A DNA stretch of 64,000 nucleotides. Origin: Lentisphaeria bacterium. Its GTDB lineage: Bacteria; Verrucomicrobiota; Lentisphaeria; Victivallales; UBA1829. Location: NCBI GenBank assembly GCA_017456805.1, contig JAFTIQ010000030.1, positions 52,521 through 116,520 of the forward strand, written 5' to 3'. A program made the translations under genes and the position numbers. Below are positions 44,643-54,282 of the stretch, in pieces. The notes beneath the pieces were generated by a model. That model did no database searches, was not told the DNA's origin, and was given only the letters and a program-made list of their open reading frames with translations. Within the stretch, counting starts at the first letter, position 1, and the number at the start of each line of letters is the position of its first letter.

Positions 44643-44670
44643 AATATACCACAAAAACCGGAAAAGTCAA
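44643..44670 (-). promoter_or_regulatory. Predicted strong promoter of rpoD
   Basis: On the minus strand: TTGACT (44670-44665), 16 bases, TATATT (44648-44643), close to consensus. The start would be near 44636, giving a leader of about 95 bases. Confidence 0.65.
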
Positions 44671-44671
44671 T

Positions 44672-47600
44672 GTGAAAAAGCAGAAAAGTGAAAATATTTC
44701 CATAAAAAAATGGTTTCATCTTTCGTTGAGTCCGGAAGATACGATTTTTTTTACTGAAAAATCCACAGCTGCCCTGGAGATTTTCCGGATCGCTGCCGCA
44801 TTTTATCATCAAACCGGAAAAAAAGTTGTGGTTGCCCTGCCCGGTTTCGGAGAGGCGGAACAGATTTCCGGAGAAATCGAGATCTGGAACCATGCCCTGC
44901 AAACCGGAATAACCACTGCCCTGCTCCCGGAAGGGATCTGGAAAGGAAATCCCACTCCCGAAGATGAAGCCCCCCGGGCTGAAATGCTGGCGGCGGCACT
45001 TTCTCCGAACGCCCCGGATCTCTTTTTTGCATCGGTCCACGCTCTCCTGACTCCTGTGCCGGATAAAAAGGAATTCTCTCTCGGGAAACTCTCACTCCGG
45101 AAGGGCGACACCTTCAAACTGGCAGAACTGGCGGAAAAACTGGTCAAGATGGGATATGATGACGAACCGGAAGCAACGCTTGTCGGCGAATTCGCCCGCA
45201 GAGGCGGATTGATCGATATCTTCTCCCCCGGAATGAAACTCCCTGTCCGTATCGAATTCTTCGGGGATGAAATCGATACCATGCGGGAATATTCCATTGA
45301 AACAGGAAGATCCGTCCGGAATATCGATTCCTGCGAGATCCTGCTCCGCTCCGGAACCGTTCTGCCCGTCACCGGAGAGGCGTATCAGGATTTCTCAAGT
45401 TATGTCAATGACAGAATCCTCATGATCTGTTCCCCCCGGGAGTGTCTGCTCAACTTGAATAAATTCGGCGAAAAAGGATCCGAACAGCATTGGGAACGGT
45501 TCCGTCAGGCTTTTACGGAACACCCTGTGATTTCCATTCTCTCTGAAATGGATGACGACTGGAAGGACTCGCCGGACCGTGACTGTATCGGGGTAACGCC
45601 TCAGCTTCAGGCAGCGGCAGAACTCAATACAGATACCCTTGAGGAGCTTTCCAAAGGGATCGCTGCGGAAATGATCCGGCATCAGCTGGAACAGGGATAC
45701 CGTATCTTTTTTGCCGCCGCAAAGGAATCGGATGAGATCCATATCTCCAACTGGCTGAAAGAGAACAAACTTCTGGAAGCTCCGGGAACCGATATCATCA
45801 AAATGCAGCTGCCCTGCGGTGTGACCTTCCCGAAACTGAAAGTCACCTACCTGACAGAGCGGGAACTCTTCATGACAACGTTCACAAAACGTGCCGTTCC
45901 CCGCGCTGCCATCATCAAAGAACGGGATCCTGAAGAAATCCGGAAAGAAGAACTTGCCCAGATGTCCGATATCGAAGAGGGCGATTTCACCGTCCATCTC
46001 AACTACGGACTCTGTCTTTACCACGGCATCAAAACCATTACCAGCGGATCCGAACGGATCGAATCTCTGGAATTGGAATTTGCCGACGATGCGATCATCT
46101 ATATTCCCGTCTGGCAGGCTCACCTGCTTTCCAGATATGTCGGATCACGGGTCAATATTCTCCGGTTATCCAAACTCGGCGGATCCCGCTGGCTGAAAAC
46201 AAAAGAGGAAGCCTCCGGAGCCGCACGGAATCTGGCGGCGGAAATGCTCCGGCTTCAGGCGATCCGGAACTCCTCCAAAGGAATCGCCTTCGATCCGGAC
46301 GGCGTGGAAGAAAAAATCTTCGATGCCGCCTTCCCCTACGAAGCAACAGAAGGTCAGCTCAAGGCAATCGAAGCCATCAAAAAAGATATGGAATCCTCCA
46401 AACCCATGGACCGTCTTCTCTGCGGCGATGTGGGATACGGAAAAACTGAAGTTGCCATGCGTGCCGCATTCAAATGCGCCGCCTCCGGACGGCAGGTGGC
46501 AGTCCTCGTCCCGACAACCGTCCTTGCTCAACAGCACTACTTGAGTTTCCGGGAACGGTTCGCTGAATATCCCTTTCTGATCGAAACCCTTTCCCGCCTG
46601 AAAACCGCCGGGGAAAAATCCGCCATCAAACGGAACCTGGCTTCCGGCGGAATCGATATCATCATCGGAACTCATGCGCTCCTTTCCAAAGAGATCAAAT
46701 TCCGGGATCTGGGACTCCTGATCATTGATGAGGAACAGCGGTTCGGCGTTGCTCACAAAGAACAGCTGAAATCCATCCGGTCAACCGTGGATATTCTCAC
46801 CATGACCGCCACCCCCATCCCAAGAACGCTCCACATGTCCATTTCCGGTCTGCGCGATCTCAGCACCATCACGACCGCCCCCACAAAACGGCTCCCCGTT
46901 CATACCATCGTCGCTCAATATGATCCCGCGCTGGTGGGCGCAGCAATCTCCCGCGAACTGGTCCGGGGCGGACAGATCTTCTACCTGCACAACAGAGTTA
47001 AAACCATCGATGCCGCAGCGGAAAAAGTCCGGAAACTTGCTCCCGGCGCAAAAGTAGCTGTCGCTCACGGACAAATGACCCCTTCCCAGCTGGAGGATAT
47101 CATGGGGGATTTCGTCAACGGAAACATCGATATCCTTGTCTCTACCACGATCATCGAATCCGGGATCGATATTCCAAATGCAAACACCATCATCATTGAA
47201 CGGGCTGATCATTTCGGACTGGCAGAACTTCATCAGCTCCGGGGACGTGTCGGGCGCTGGAACAGGCAGGCTTATGCATATCTTCTCATCCCGCCGACCG
47301 GGGTCATGACAACCGATGCCAGACAGCGTATGTCCGTAATCCGGCGGTATACTCATCTCGGGTCCGGATTCAAACTCGCCCTCAGCGATCTGGAGATCCG
47401 CGGAGCCGGAAATATCATCGGAGCAGAACAGAGCGGTTACGTCGATACCATCGGGTTCCATCTGTATTGCCAGCTCCTGAAAGAAGCCGCGAACACCCTC
47501 CGCGGAATCAAAAATCCAAAACTGGTCAGCACCGAACTCAACATCGAATTCATCACGTTCGCTCTCGAAACATCCAAAGATAAACTGGCGGCAAGCATCC

Positions 47601-47959
47601 CCACAGATTATATCAATGAACCCCGCCTGCGGCTGGAGGCTTACCGCAGACTCGCCTCCATGACAAGCGAAGAGGAAGTCGATGATTATGAGCTGGAACT
47701 CCGGGATAAATTCGGGGTGATCCCACCCGAAGCCAAAAACTTCCTGGCAACCGTCCGACTCAGAATCATTGTTCATCAGGCAGGCTGGAGCTCCCTTTCC
47801 TTCCGCGATGGCAAAATCTTCCTGGAACGGAACGGGGAGATGTACCGCCAAAAAGGCTCCCTGCCGAAGATCCCGGCAATGTTCAAACCCAAGGAAAAAC
47901 TGGATATGCTCCTCTATTTTGCCCGTCAGGTACGGGATGAATCACAGCATACGAAGTAG
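44672..47959 (+). CDS. mfd: Transcription-repair coupling factor
   Basis: 1095 residues, slightly short for Mfd. A UvrB-like N-terminal part is followed by the RNA polymerase interaction domain (EEGDFTVHLNYGLCLYHGI), then a RecG-like translocase with Walker A GDVGYGKT at 585-592, DEEQRFGV, and TATPIPRTLHMS. The C-terminal TRCF domain follows (NIEFITFALE). It removes stalled RNA polymerase and recruits UvrA. The start is a GTG 12 residues before the first well-conserved segment. It diverges from rpoD with only 120 bases between. Confidence 0.95.
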   Translation: MKKQKSENISIKKWFHLSLSPEDTIFFTEKSTAALEIFRIAAAFYHQTGKKVVVALPGFGEAEQISGEIEIWNHALQTGITTALLPEGIWKGNPTPEDEAPRAEMLAAALSPNAPDLFFASVHALLTPVPDKKEFSLGKLSLRKGDTFKLAELAEKLVKMGYDDEPEATLVGEFARRGGLIDIFSPGMKLPVRIEFFGDEIDTMREYSIETGRSVRNIDSCEILLRSGTVLPVTGEAYQDFSSYVNDRILMICSPRECLLNLNKFGEKGSEQHWERFRQAFTEHPVISILSEMDDDWKDSPDRDCIGVTPQLQAAAELNTDTLEELSKGIAAEMIRHQLEQGYRIFFAAAKESDEIHISNWLKENKLLEAPGTDIIKMQLPCGVTFPKLKVTYLTERELFMTTFTKRAVPRAAIIKERDPEEIRKEELAQMSDIEEGDFTVHLNYGLCLYHGIKTITSGSERIESLELEFADDAIIYIPVWQAHLLSRYVGSRVNILRLSKLGGSRWLKTKEEASGAARNLAAEMLRLQAIRNSSKGIAFDPDGVEEKIFDAAFPYEATEGQLKAIEAIKKDMESSKPMDRLLCGDVGYGKTEVAMRAAFKCAASGRQVAVLVPTTVLAQQHYLSFRERFAEYPFLIETLSRLKTAGEKSAIKRNLASGGIDIIIGTHALLSKEIKFRDLGLLIIDEEQRFGVAHKEQLKSIRSTVDILTMTATPIPRTLHMSISGLRDLSTITTAPTKRLPVHTIVAQYDPALVGAAISRELVRGGQIFYLHNRVKTIDAAAEKVRKLAPGAKVAVAHGQMTPSQLEDIMGDFVNGNIDILVSTTIIESGIDIPNANTIIIERADHFGLAELHQLRGRVGRWNRQAYAYLLIPPTGVMTTDARQRMSVIRRYTHLGSGFKLALSDLEIRGAGNIIGAEQSGYVDTIGFHLYCQLLKEAANTLRGIKNPKLVSTELNIEFITFALETSKDKLAASIPTDYINEPRLRLEAYRRLASMTSEEEVDDYELELRDKFGVIPPEAKNFLATVRLRIIVHQAGWSSLSFRDGKIFLERNGEMYRQKGSLPKIPAMFKPKEKLDMLLYFARQVRDESQHTK

Positions 47960-48033
47960 AGTCTGCCGAAAAAATGAAAACAAATGTCTGTATATTTCAG
48001 GCGTTGTCTCAAAATAATCTGTGACAGTTGGAA

Positions 48034-49776
48034 TTACACATTGATTCTGCTGTAAGAAAATACTTTCTTTCCGGCGAGGATCCGGAAGTTTGTGAGGTAA
48101 CTTCCGGGAAAATGATGGATGAGCGTTCTGCATCCGGCGATTTCCACGTCCACAACACTGCCGCCCCATTTGCGTTCAGTCCGTACCATGATCCGGACTT
48201 TGAATGGAGAATCAAGTTTTCTGAGATGATCCACCGCAAAAATAAAGCGTTCTTGAATTCTTCTGGCCGGATTTTCCCGGTAAAGAGGGAATCCGGGAAT
48301 GGATAGTGGAGTCAGTGCCGCTTTGGCGAGTTTTCCATTGAGTCTGAACTCGACCTCTTCACCGGTCCCGCCGAAACGGATTACCAGATCTCCTTGCGGT
48401 TCGAGATCAAATTCAAAATATCCGTTTCCGGGAAATTCCGCATTTCCTTCAATTGTCTGCGGTTCTTCCCGTTCCGGCATAACTTCTTCCATCCAGCGGA
48501 TGCCGGGGATTCCATCTTCCATCCAGCATAGTTCCCGGATTCCCAGCATACCGCCCCAGGAATGATATGCGGGGAGCCATCCGGCAAGAATCCGCCGATT
48601 GTTTCCGATATCCGCAACCATGGGCACCTCCAGTCCGTCATAAAGATCCAGTCCGGCTTCCCCAAGGTCAGATTTATCTGAAAATTCCAAATCGGAAGCC
48701 ATCCACATAGCAGAAAATCCCACCAGCATAAAACATTTTCCATGCCAGTTGAAATACGCCGGACAGTCCAGATTATTCCGCATGAACGCATCCTGACCGC
48801 TGGGCAGAATGTGATCATTGACCAATTTGAAATCAGGCCATTTTTCCGCCCGGTACAGTTTCAAATTTCCTTTTCCGTATCCATGGTACATGAAAAGAGA
48901 ACCATCTGCATCGTGGTAAGTACTCGGATTGGCGGAAAGATCATCATAAGTGATTCTTTCCGGAATAAAATGACCGTTTTCATCGCTGACGGCAATAGTC
49001 GCACCGGCAGGAACGGTACCGGGGATCTCTTCAAAGCGTTCCGAATGGATCCCGTAAGCAAGGGCGACTTTCCCTTGATGAATGAACGGAGTCCCGGTCC
49101 CGAAACTTTGCCATTGCTGTTCCAGAGGAAGAACAATACCGTCATCCTGCCAGATATGAAAATCCTTAGTGGAAATGTGTCCCCAGCAATGTCCCCCTTT
49201 GCCGAACTTGCTGCAGTGATGCCGCCGGTCAAAAAGGTAAAAAAGATGAAATATTCCATTGAAAAAACCGAGCGATACATCGCCGACCCAAGTATTCAGT
49301 CCTTCCGGACACCACAAATGCATCGGCTGTTTCCGGATGTGCGATTCTGACGGAATCGTCCGGACCTTTGAATAATTTTCCGGAATTTTCCCCACAGGCT
49401 CTCCAAACGGATATTCTGCATCCAGAATTTTTCCATCTGCAATCAATTGAAATTCTGTGCCAGTGTACTGAAGAAACAATTTTGACCCATGAGGAATTTC
49501 AGAGAGAGGAATTCCGATTCGCAACTGTTTCCAATCCGGATGATTTTTTGATTCCAACTCGATTACGCCTTCCAGCACAAGATTTTTAGAATCCGGTCCT
49601 GATACAATATAGTTCTGCAGATGTTCAAACTCTTTTAATGCCGGATCATTTCCGGTTTTCCGGAGCAGACAGCGGCAGACATCGGGATATTCAAACAAAA
49701 TTCCCTCTTCCGGTTTATCCGGAATGACAATGGGAAAACAGAAGGTACGATACTTTGGTATTTCTGGAAATTTCAT
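48034..49776 (-). CDS. GH32-like glycoside hydrolase (five-bladed beta-propeller)
   Basis: 580 residues from the ATG at 49776 behind AAAAGGAGA. The centre shows MHLWCPEGLNTWVGDVSLGFFNGIFHLFYLF and later GGHCWGHISTKDFHIWQ. These resemble the N-D-P-N-G and W-G-H-x-x-S-x-D-x-x-H-W signatures of family 32 fructosidases, with the nucleophile Asp likely in VGDV. A later segment YHDADGSLFMYHG fits the propeller. A C-terminal beta-sandwich follows (GNGYFEFDLEPQGDLVIRFG). There is no signal peptide. The substrate is unknown; the usual NDPNG is replaced by VGDVSL. Confidence 0.75.
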   Translation of the reverse strand: MKFPEIPKYRTFCFPIVIPDKPEEGILFEYPDVCRCLLRKTGNDPALKEFEHLQNYIVSGPDSKNLVLEGVIELESKNHPDWKQLRIGIPLSEIPHGSKLFLQYTGTEFQLIADGKILDAEYPFGEPVGKIPENYSKVRTIPSESHIRKQPMHLWCPEGLNTWVGDVSLGFFNGIFHLFYLFDRRHHCSKFGKGGHCWGHISTKDFHIWQDDGIVLPLEQQWQSFGTGTPFIHQGKVALAYGIHSERFEEIPGTVPAGATIAVSDENGHFIPERITYDDLSANPSTYHDADGSLFMYHGYGKGNLKLYRAEKWPDFKLVNDHILPSGQDAFMRNNLDCPAYFNWHGKCFMLVGFSAMWMASDLEFSDKSDLGEAGLDLYDGLEVPMVADIGNNRRILAGWLPAYHSWGGMLGIRELCWMEDGIPGIRWMEEVMPEREEPQTIEGNAEFPGNGYFEFDLEPQGDLVIRFGGTGEEVEFRLNGKLAKAALTPLSIPGFPLYRENPARRIQERFIFAVDHLRKLDSPFKVRIMVRTERKWGGSVVDVEIAGCRTLIHHFPGSYLTNFRILAGKKVFSYSRINV

Positions 49777-49815
49777 TTTTTGATTCTCCTTTTTATTTGT
49801 TGTGTGTTGCGATGA

Positions 49816-49843
49816 AATATAACACATTATTTTTTATTTTCAA
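49816..49843 (-). promoter_or_regulatory. Predicted promoter of the GH32-like gene
   Basis: On the minus strand: TTGAAA (49843-49838), 16 bases, TATATT (49821-49816), close to consensus. Confidence 0.6.
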
Positions 49844-49882
49844 ACAGATGTGCCAAATATAAAATATGCAGGGAGGAAAATA

Positions 49883-49975
49883 ATGTCCGGGCAGGATCAA
49901 AAGCCGAATGACCTTCCCTTTGTATGATGCTGCCTTCATCAATCTCAAAAGATCCGTTTGACGGAACATTTCTTT
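49883..49975 (-). pseudogene. Decayed fragment of the pflX-like radical SAM gene
   Basis: The 93 bases resemble 52295-52388 inside the intact pflX-like gene. They share GTCCGGGCAGGATCAAA at one end and TTTGACGGAACATTTC at the other, with scattered changes between. On the minus strand one frame reads EMFRQT and later LILPGH, while the middle matches GSFEID in another frame, so a frameshift has occurred. No start or cofactor motif remains. It is a relic of an internal part of the gene. Confidence 0.7.
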
Positions 49976-50027
49976 TTCCGGTGATGTATTATATCCGTGA
50001 ACTGCTGCAGAAAAAACGGGGGGATGC

Positions 50028-51287
50028 ATGGGATTTTTACGGAATACAACACGGCCGGTCAGAATCATGATCGGGATGGGAATAGGAATTGTAATCGGGA
50101 TTTTATGCAATTTGTTTCTGAATCCAGAAACGGTTCAGGATTTTTTTCTGGTCCGACTGTTTGAGATCGGGGGAAATCTTTTTCTGAATCTGTTCAAAAT
50201 GATTGTGGTTCCGGTGGTGCTGGTCTCTGTAACGCTTGGAGTTGTTTCCATGAACAGACCGGAATTACTGGGCAGGATCGGCGGGAAAACCCTGTTCTGG
50301 TTTGCCTTCACGACACTTCTTTCTGCTGCAATGGGAATTTTCTTTGCAACGGTTTTCAAAATCGGACACGGCACAACGATCTCTCTGCCGCAGGATGCCG
50401 GACTGAAACTGTCGGGCAAAGTCCATTCCATTTCTGAAACATTGGCGAATCTGGTTCCATCCAATCTGTTTCAGGCGATCGTAGAATCGAATATGCTTCA
50501 AATCATTGTAATTGCCCTGATTCTGGGCATTTCTCTGGCAAAGATATCCGCTCAGGTTCCGAACTTACGGATTTTTCTCAAGGAAGTGGATGCGTTGAAT
50601 TTAAGCGTTGTAAATCTGATTCTTGACCTGGCACCGATCGGCGTTTTCTGTCTGCTGGCTCATACTTTTTCCTGTTTCGGATTCCGGGTTCTTTTTCCAC
50701 TGAGCAAATATATTTTCTGTTTTCTGGGAGTTTCCGCTCTGCTGATGTTTCTGGTTTACCCGGCTCTGCTGATGCTGTTTGCCAAAATATCACCGGTAAA
50801 ATTCTATCAGAACATGCTTCCTGTGATGCTGCTTGCCTTTTCCACCAGCAGCAGTAATGCGGTGCTCCCTGCCAATATCAATACCATCTGCACAAAGATC
50901 GGAGTTTCAAAGAATATTGCGACGTTCATTCTTTCCCTTGGGGCAACGATCAATATGAACGGGACAGCGATCATGCAATGCTGCGCCACTGTTCTGATCG
51001 CCCAGCTCTATAATATTCCTCTTTCCCTGGTGCAAATCATTGAAATCATCAGTATGACTCTGATTGCTTCCATCGGAACGGCGGGAATGCCCAGCGCCGG
51101 GATCCTGATGCTGGGGCTGGTTTTACAGAGTGCCGGTCTGCCCATTTCCGGAATTGCTCTTGTTTTAGGCGTTGACCGTATCGTGGATATGTTCCGGACA
51201 GTCGTCAACATTACGGGCGATGCTGTGACAGCGGTTCTGGTCGGCAGTTCAGAGAAAGAACTCGACCGCGAGGTTCTGAACAGGTGA
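50028..51287 (+). CDS. Dicarboxylate/amino acid:cation symporter (DAACS family)
   Basis: 419 residues, with about eight membrane helices and two re-entrant loops. Diagnostic motifs: the serine-rich FSTSSSNAVLP, NMNGTAIMQ and the final DRIVDMFRTVVNITGDA, all of the GltP/GltPh family. It takes up glutamate, aspartate or C4-dicarboxylates with sodium or protons. The start has a G-rich site. The gene is monocistronic, with methyltransferase convergent. Confidence 0.93.
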   Translation: MGFLRNTTRPVRIMIGMGIGIVIGILCNLFLNPETVQDFFLVRLFEIGGNLFLNLFKMIVVPVVLVSVTLGVVSMNRPELLGRIGGKTLFWFAFTTLLSAAMGIFFATVFKIGHGTTISLPQDAGLKLSGKVHSISETLANLVPSNLFQAIVESNMLQIIVIALILGISLAKISAQVPNLRIFLKEVDALNLSVVNLILDLAPIGVFCLLAHTFSCFGFRVLFPLSKYIFCFLGVSALLMFLVYPALLMLFAKISPVKFYQNMLPVMLLAFSTSSSNAVLPANINTICTKIGVSKNIATFILSLGATINMNGTAIMQCCATVLIAQLYNIPLSLVQIIEIISMTLIASIGTAGMPSAGILMLGLVLQSAGLPISGIALVLGVDRIVDMFRTVVNITGDAVTAVLVGSSEKELDREVLNR

Positions 51288-51302
51288 ATCAAAAATAAAG
51301 TT

Positions 51303-52001
51303 TTATTTACGGGCGGCAGCTGATATGCAAACCCCGGGCAAAGTTTCCAAACGCATTCCGTCAATACGGCGTTCAAAATTTTTAATACAGCGCTGTATTT
51401 TGCTCAGCAGACGCATTATTTTTATTTTGAATTTTTTTACAAACATGACATCGGTTTCGAAGATCTCAATTTTTTCAAAACCACTCAGCAAAAGCATTTG
51501 ACGTAAACTCATCATGGTATAGCCCATCACATGAGTAAAATCATTATAACGCATCAGCAATCCGTCAATGGATGCCATATTCGGTGTTTCAATCAAAAGC
51601 ACTCCGCCGGGAGCAAGGGCTTTACGGCAAGCTTCGACAAAACTGAGAATCTCATCCTGCGGGATATGTTCAACAACATGAAACAAGGTAATAACTGCAT
51701 ACTTATCAGGATGATTATTCAGAAATTCTGTGGTATCCTTTACAAGTGTACATTGATACCCCAATTCTTTGCAAGCTTTGACGGCTGATTCTGAAATGTC
51801 AATTCCTTCATAATTGGAATATCCCCACTCCTGCATCTTTCCCAGCATTTCGCCATTGCCGATTCCAATATCTAAAACATACGCCGTTTTATCTTCCGGG
51901 AAAAATCTGCGGTAATTCACTTCCAGAAGTTGGATTTTCCACTCACACTGTCCACGTCCGACTACTGAAGTCTCCAAATAGTTATCATACAGCTGGTTCA
52001 T
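51303..52001 (-). CDS. Class I SAM-dependent methyltransferase
   Basis: 232 residues. Motif I DIGIGNGEML, the acidic end of strand 2 in YEGIDISESAV, then VITLFHVVEHI and LAPGGVLLIETPN, all typical of the methyltransferase 11/23 superfamily. The C-terminal region is basic. The pattern resembles methyltransferases of polysaccharide clusters, but none is here. The gene is A+T-richer than its neighbours, which may mean it was acquired. It follows the pflX-like gene by 29 bases. Substrate unknown. Confidence 0.82.
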   Translation of the reverse strand: MNQLYDNYLETSVVGRGQCEWKIQLLEVNYRRFFPEDKTAYVLDIGIGNGEMLGKMQEWGYSNYEGIDISESAVKACKELGYQCTLVKDTTEFLNNHPDKYAVITLFHVVEHIPQDEILSFVEACRKALAPGGVLLIETPNMASIDGLLMRYNDFTHVMGYTMMSLRQMLLLSGFEKIEIFETDVMFVKKFKIKIMRLLSKIQRCIKNFERRIDGMRLETLPGVCISAAARK

Positions 52002-52030
52002 TCGTCATTCCTGTCATCATTTTTGATTTT

Positions 52031-52927
52031 TTAAACTCCGCTGCCGTCAAAAGCAGGGATGAATTCCTGACTTGCCGAGGGCTCCTCCTGAAGAAAACCA
52101 TCTTCGATCTCTGAATCCATCAGCGCATCTTCCACGCGCTGATATTCTGCATGAGTGATCCGCCGGTTCAGTTCAGGAAATTCCGTATCCGATACTCTGC
52201 CGTATGGAATATACTGATGCATCAGACTGAACATCACCTGTCCGGGTTTGAAGTTGGATTCGATCCATTTCAGCACCCGCAGCGAGTTGGTCACATGTCC
52301 GGGCAGGATCAAATGCCGGATGATCACCCCCCGCTGCATGATCCCGTCATCATCGATCTCAAAAGAACCGGTTTGACGGAACATTTCCCGGATGGCAGCC
52401 GTTGCAGTTTCAAAATAATCTTCCGCCCCGCTGTACCGTTTTGCCATTGCTGAATCAGCATATTTCAAGTCCGGAAGATAAATCTGAACTTTTCCTTCAA
52501 AACGTTTCAGCGTTTCAACGGAATCATAGCCGTTTGTGTTGTAAACCACCGGAACGGGAAGAGGTTTTTCCAGCGTTTGCAAAATGGCATGTGTATAATG
52601 GGAAGGCGTTACAAGGTTGATGTTGTGTGCGCCTTTTACGATAAGTTCCTCATAGATCTCCCGCAGGCGCTCCACCGTTACGGGCTTCCCCTGATGCAGA
52701 GTGCTGATCCCGTAATTCTGACAATAGACGCAATGAAGATTGCATCCGGAGAAAAAAACAGTCCCGGATCCGCGGGTTCCGCTGATCACGGGCTCTTCCC
52801 AGAAATGGAGTCCGGCACGGGCAAGAACGGGTTCCAGCGGACTCCCGCAGAACCCTTTTTTTCCTGCCGCAGAACCCGACTCCTGACGGTCAATTCCGCA
52901 TTTTCTGGGACAAATCGTGCAGATCAT
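52031..52927 (-). CDS. PflX-like radical SAM protein
   Basis: 298 residues. The N-terminal CTICPRKCGIDR with CGSP a little later, then HFWEEPVISGTRGSGTVFFSGC and the radical SAM triad C62/C66/C69 (CNLHCVYCQ), place it in the PflX group (COG1313). These are relatives of pyruvate formate-lyase activase without a proven substrate. The upstream nifS- and nifU-like genes could supply its iron-sulfur cluster. A decayed copy of its middle lies at 49883-49975. Confidence 0.87.
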   Translation of the reverse strand: MICTICPRKCGIDRQESGSAAGKKGFCGSPLEPVLARAGLHFWEEPVISGTRGSGTVFFSGCNLHCVYCQNYGISTLHQGKPVTVERLREIYEELIVKGAHNINLVTPSHYTHAILQTLEKPLPVPVVYNTNGYDSVETLKRFEGKVQIYLPDLKYADSAMAKRYSGAEDYFETATAAIREMFRQTGSFEIDDDGIMQRGVIIRHLILPGHVTNSLRVLKWIESNFKPGQVMFSLMHQYIPYGRVSDTEFPELNRRITHAEYQRVEDALMDSEIEDGFLQEEPSASQEFIPAFDGSGV

Positions 52928-52933
52928 CTGAGA

Positions 52934-53152
52934 TCAGACACGTTCAACAACAATTTCAGGATCGACTTCAGAACGGAGAACCTGTTCCACGCCTTCCTTG
53001 AGGGTCTGCTGTGCATGAGGACAGCATCCGCAAGCACCTTTCAGGGTGACTTTCACAGTTTTGCCTTCAATTGCAATCAGTTCCAAATCTCCGCCGTCTG
53101 CCTGCAAATAGGCACGGAGCTGTTCCAATACTTCTTTGATCTTGTCTTCCAT
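52934..53152 (-). CDS. NifU C-terminal-domain iron-sulfur carrier
   Basis: 72 residues. The NifU C-terminal/Nfu fold (VLEQLRAYLQADGGDLELI) carries the cluster-binding pair C41 and C44 in GACGCCPHAQQTLKEGVE. It would hold a [4Fe-4S] or [2Fe-2S] cluster and transfer it to target proteins. It lies between nifS-like and pflX-like genes, both on the same strand. Confidence 0.92.
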   Translation of the reverse strand: MEDKIKEVLEQLRAYLQADGGDLELIAIEGKTVKVTLKGACGCCPHAQQTLKEGVEQVLRSEVDPEIVVERV

Positions 53153-53203
53153 GATGATTTTCCTTTCAAGTTATGAATTATATTGCGGTAATGTACAACC
53201 GGT

Positions 53204-54268
53204 TCAGTAATTTTTCAACAGCTCATCCAAGGTATTTGCGAAAAATAATACCTCTTCAGGCGTCGTATCATCAAAAAAAGAAACCCGCAGCGCACTGTAA
53301 GCCTCTTCCGTGGAATAGCCCATTGCCCGCAAAACCGCCGAAGGTCCCCCCTCCTCAGAACTGCATGCAGACCCCGCAGAAACCGTGATCCCTTTCCCTT
53401 GAAACATCCGCACCAGAATCCCGCTCTGATAGCCGGGAAGAAGAAAATGGTTGATCCACGGAGAGGATTTTTCCGCTTCCGAAGTGAATTTCACATTGGA
53501 TCCGGCAAGAGATTCCCGCAGAAGATTCCGCAATCTCTCCGCATGTGCCCTCCGGGAAGCCAAGCCGGAAATCCCTTTGGAAACAGCTTCCGAAAGAACC
53601 GCTGCCGCCGCAGGAACACATCTGCCGATCCCGTGTTTTTCCAGCCGGACAGATCTGATCTGTTTCTCATACTGTTTTCTGTAAAGAAGAGCCGCACCGC
53701 AGGGAGCCCCGATCTTGCACCCGGAAACTGTCAGAAAATCAGCTGCCCCCGCAGGAACCGGGATCTTGCAGACTGATTGTGTCGTATCCAGAAGCAGCGG
53801 GGTTCCGGACAATTCTTTTTTCCATTCTGCCGGATCCTGAATGATCCCCGTTTCCGCGTTGACGTGATGCACCGCCGCCAGATCCGCCCGGATGCCATCC
53901 GGAATCAGGATCCTGCCGCTCTTTTCCATTTTACAATACCGGAGAGAAGAGTGTTCCTCCAGCGCATGAAGCAGCGCAGGATGCTCCGCTTTCGTCGTCA
54001 GAGAAACTGCATTCTGCCGGTTTTCCAGAACTGCGCGGACCGCCAGATGCAGAGCATCGGTTCCCGTATTGCAGAAAAAAACACCGTATCCCGGGGCAAG
54101 GGCTGATGCCAGCTGTTCTCCGGCAAGTTCCACAGCCTTTGCGGCAGAAACTCCGGCAGCTCCGGCGGATTCCTGATTGGCATAAAGTTCCATACTCTTT
54201 TCCGCAAAGAGTTCCGCTGCCCAGGGATAGGGGCGGCATGACGCCGCATTGTCAAGCATGTTATTCAT
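53204..54268 (-). CDS. Cysteine desulfurase (NifS/IscS family)
   Basis: 354 residues. Class V aminotransferase fold: LDNAASCRPYPWAAE at the start, HHVNAETG in the middle, PLP lysine K185 in SGCKIGAPCG and the sulfur-carrying C302 in SAGSACSSEEGG. Two features are unusual. The His normally just before the PLP lysine (SxHK) is Cys here, and the protein is a little short. It moves sulfur from cysteine to cluster scaffolds such as the adjacent NifU-like protein. The start ATG at 54268 is chosen; 54259 is an alternative. Confidence 0.88.
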   Translation of the reverse strand: MNNMLDNAASCRPYPWAAELFAEKSMELYANQESAGAAGVSAAKAVELAGEQLASALAPGYGVFFCNTGTDALHLAVRAVLENRQNAVSLTTKAEHPALLHALEEHSSLRYCKMEKSGRILIPDGIRADLAAVHHVNAETGIIQDPAEWKKELSGTPLLLDTTQSVCKIPVPAGAADFLTVSGCKIGAPCGAALLYRKQYEKQIRSVRLEKHGIGRCVPAAAAVLSEAVSKGISGLASRRAHAERLRNLLRESLAGSNVKFTSEAEKSSPWINHFLLPGYQSGILVRMFQGKGITVSAGSACSSEEGGPSAVLRAMGYSTEEAYSALRVSFFDDTTPEEVLFFANTLDELLKNY

Positions 54269-54282
54269 CGTACAAAACAATC

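Noticed and set aside
43767..44675. A repeat-rich 302-codon open frame antisense to the rpoD tail, resembling a Ser/Thr/Ala/Phe repeat protein
   Set aside because: It exists only because the Lys/Ala/Glu repeat has no stops on its complement. The rpoD frame has the promoter, the ribosome-binding site and a conserved domain.
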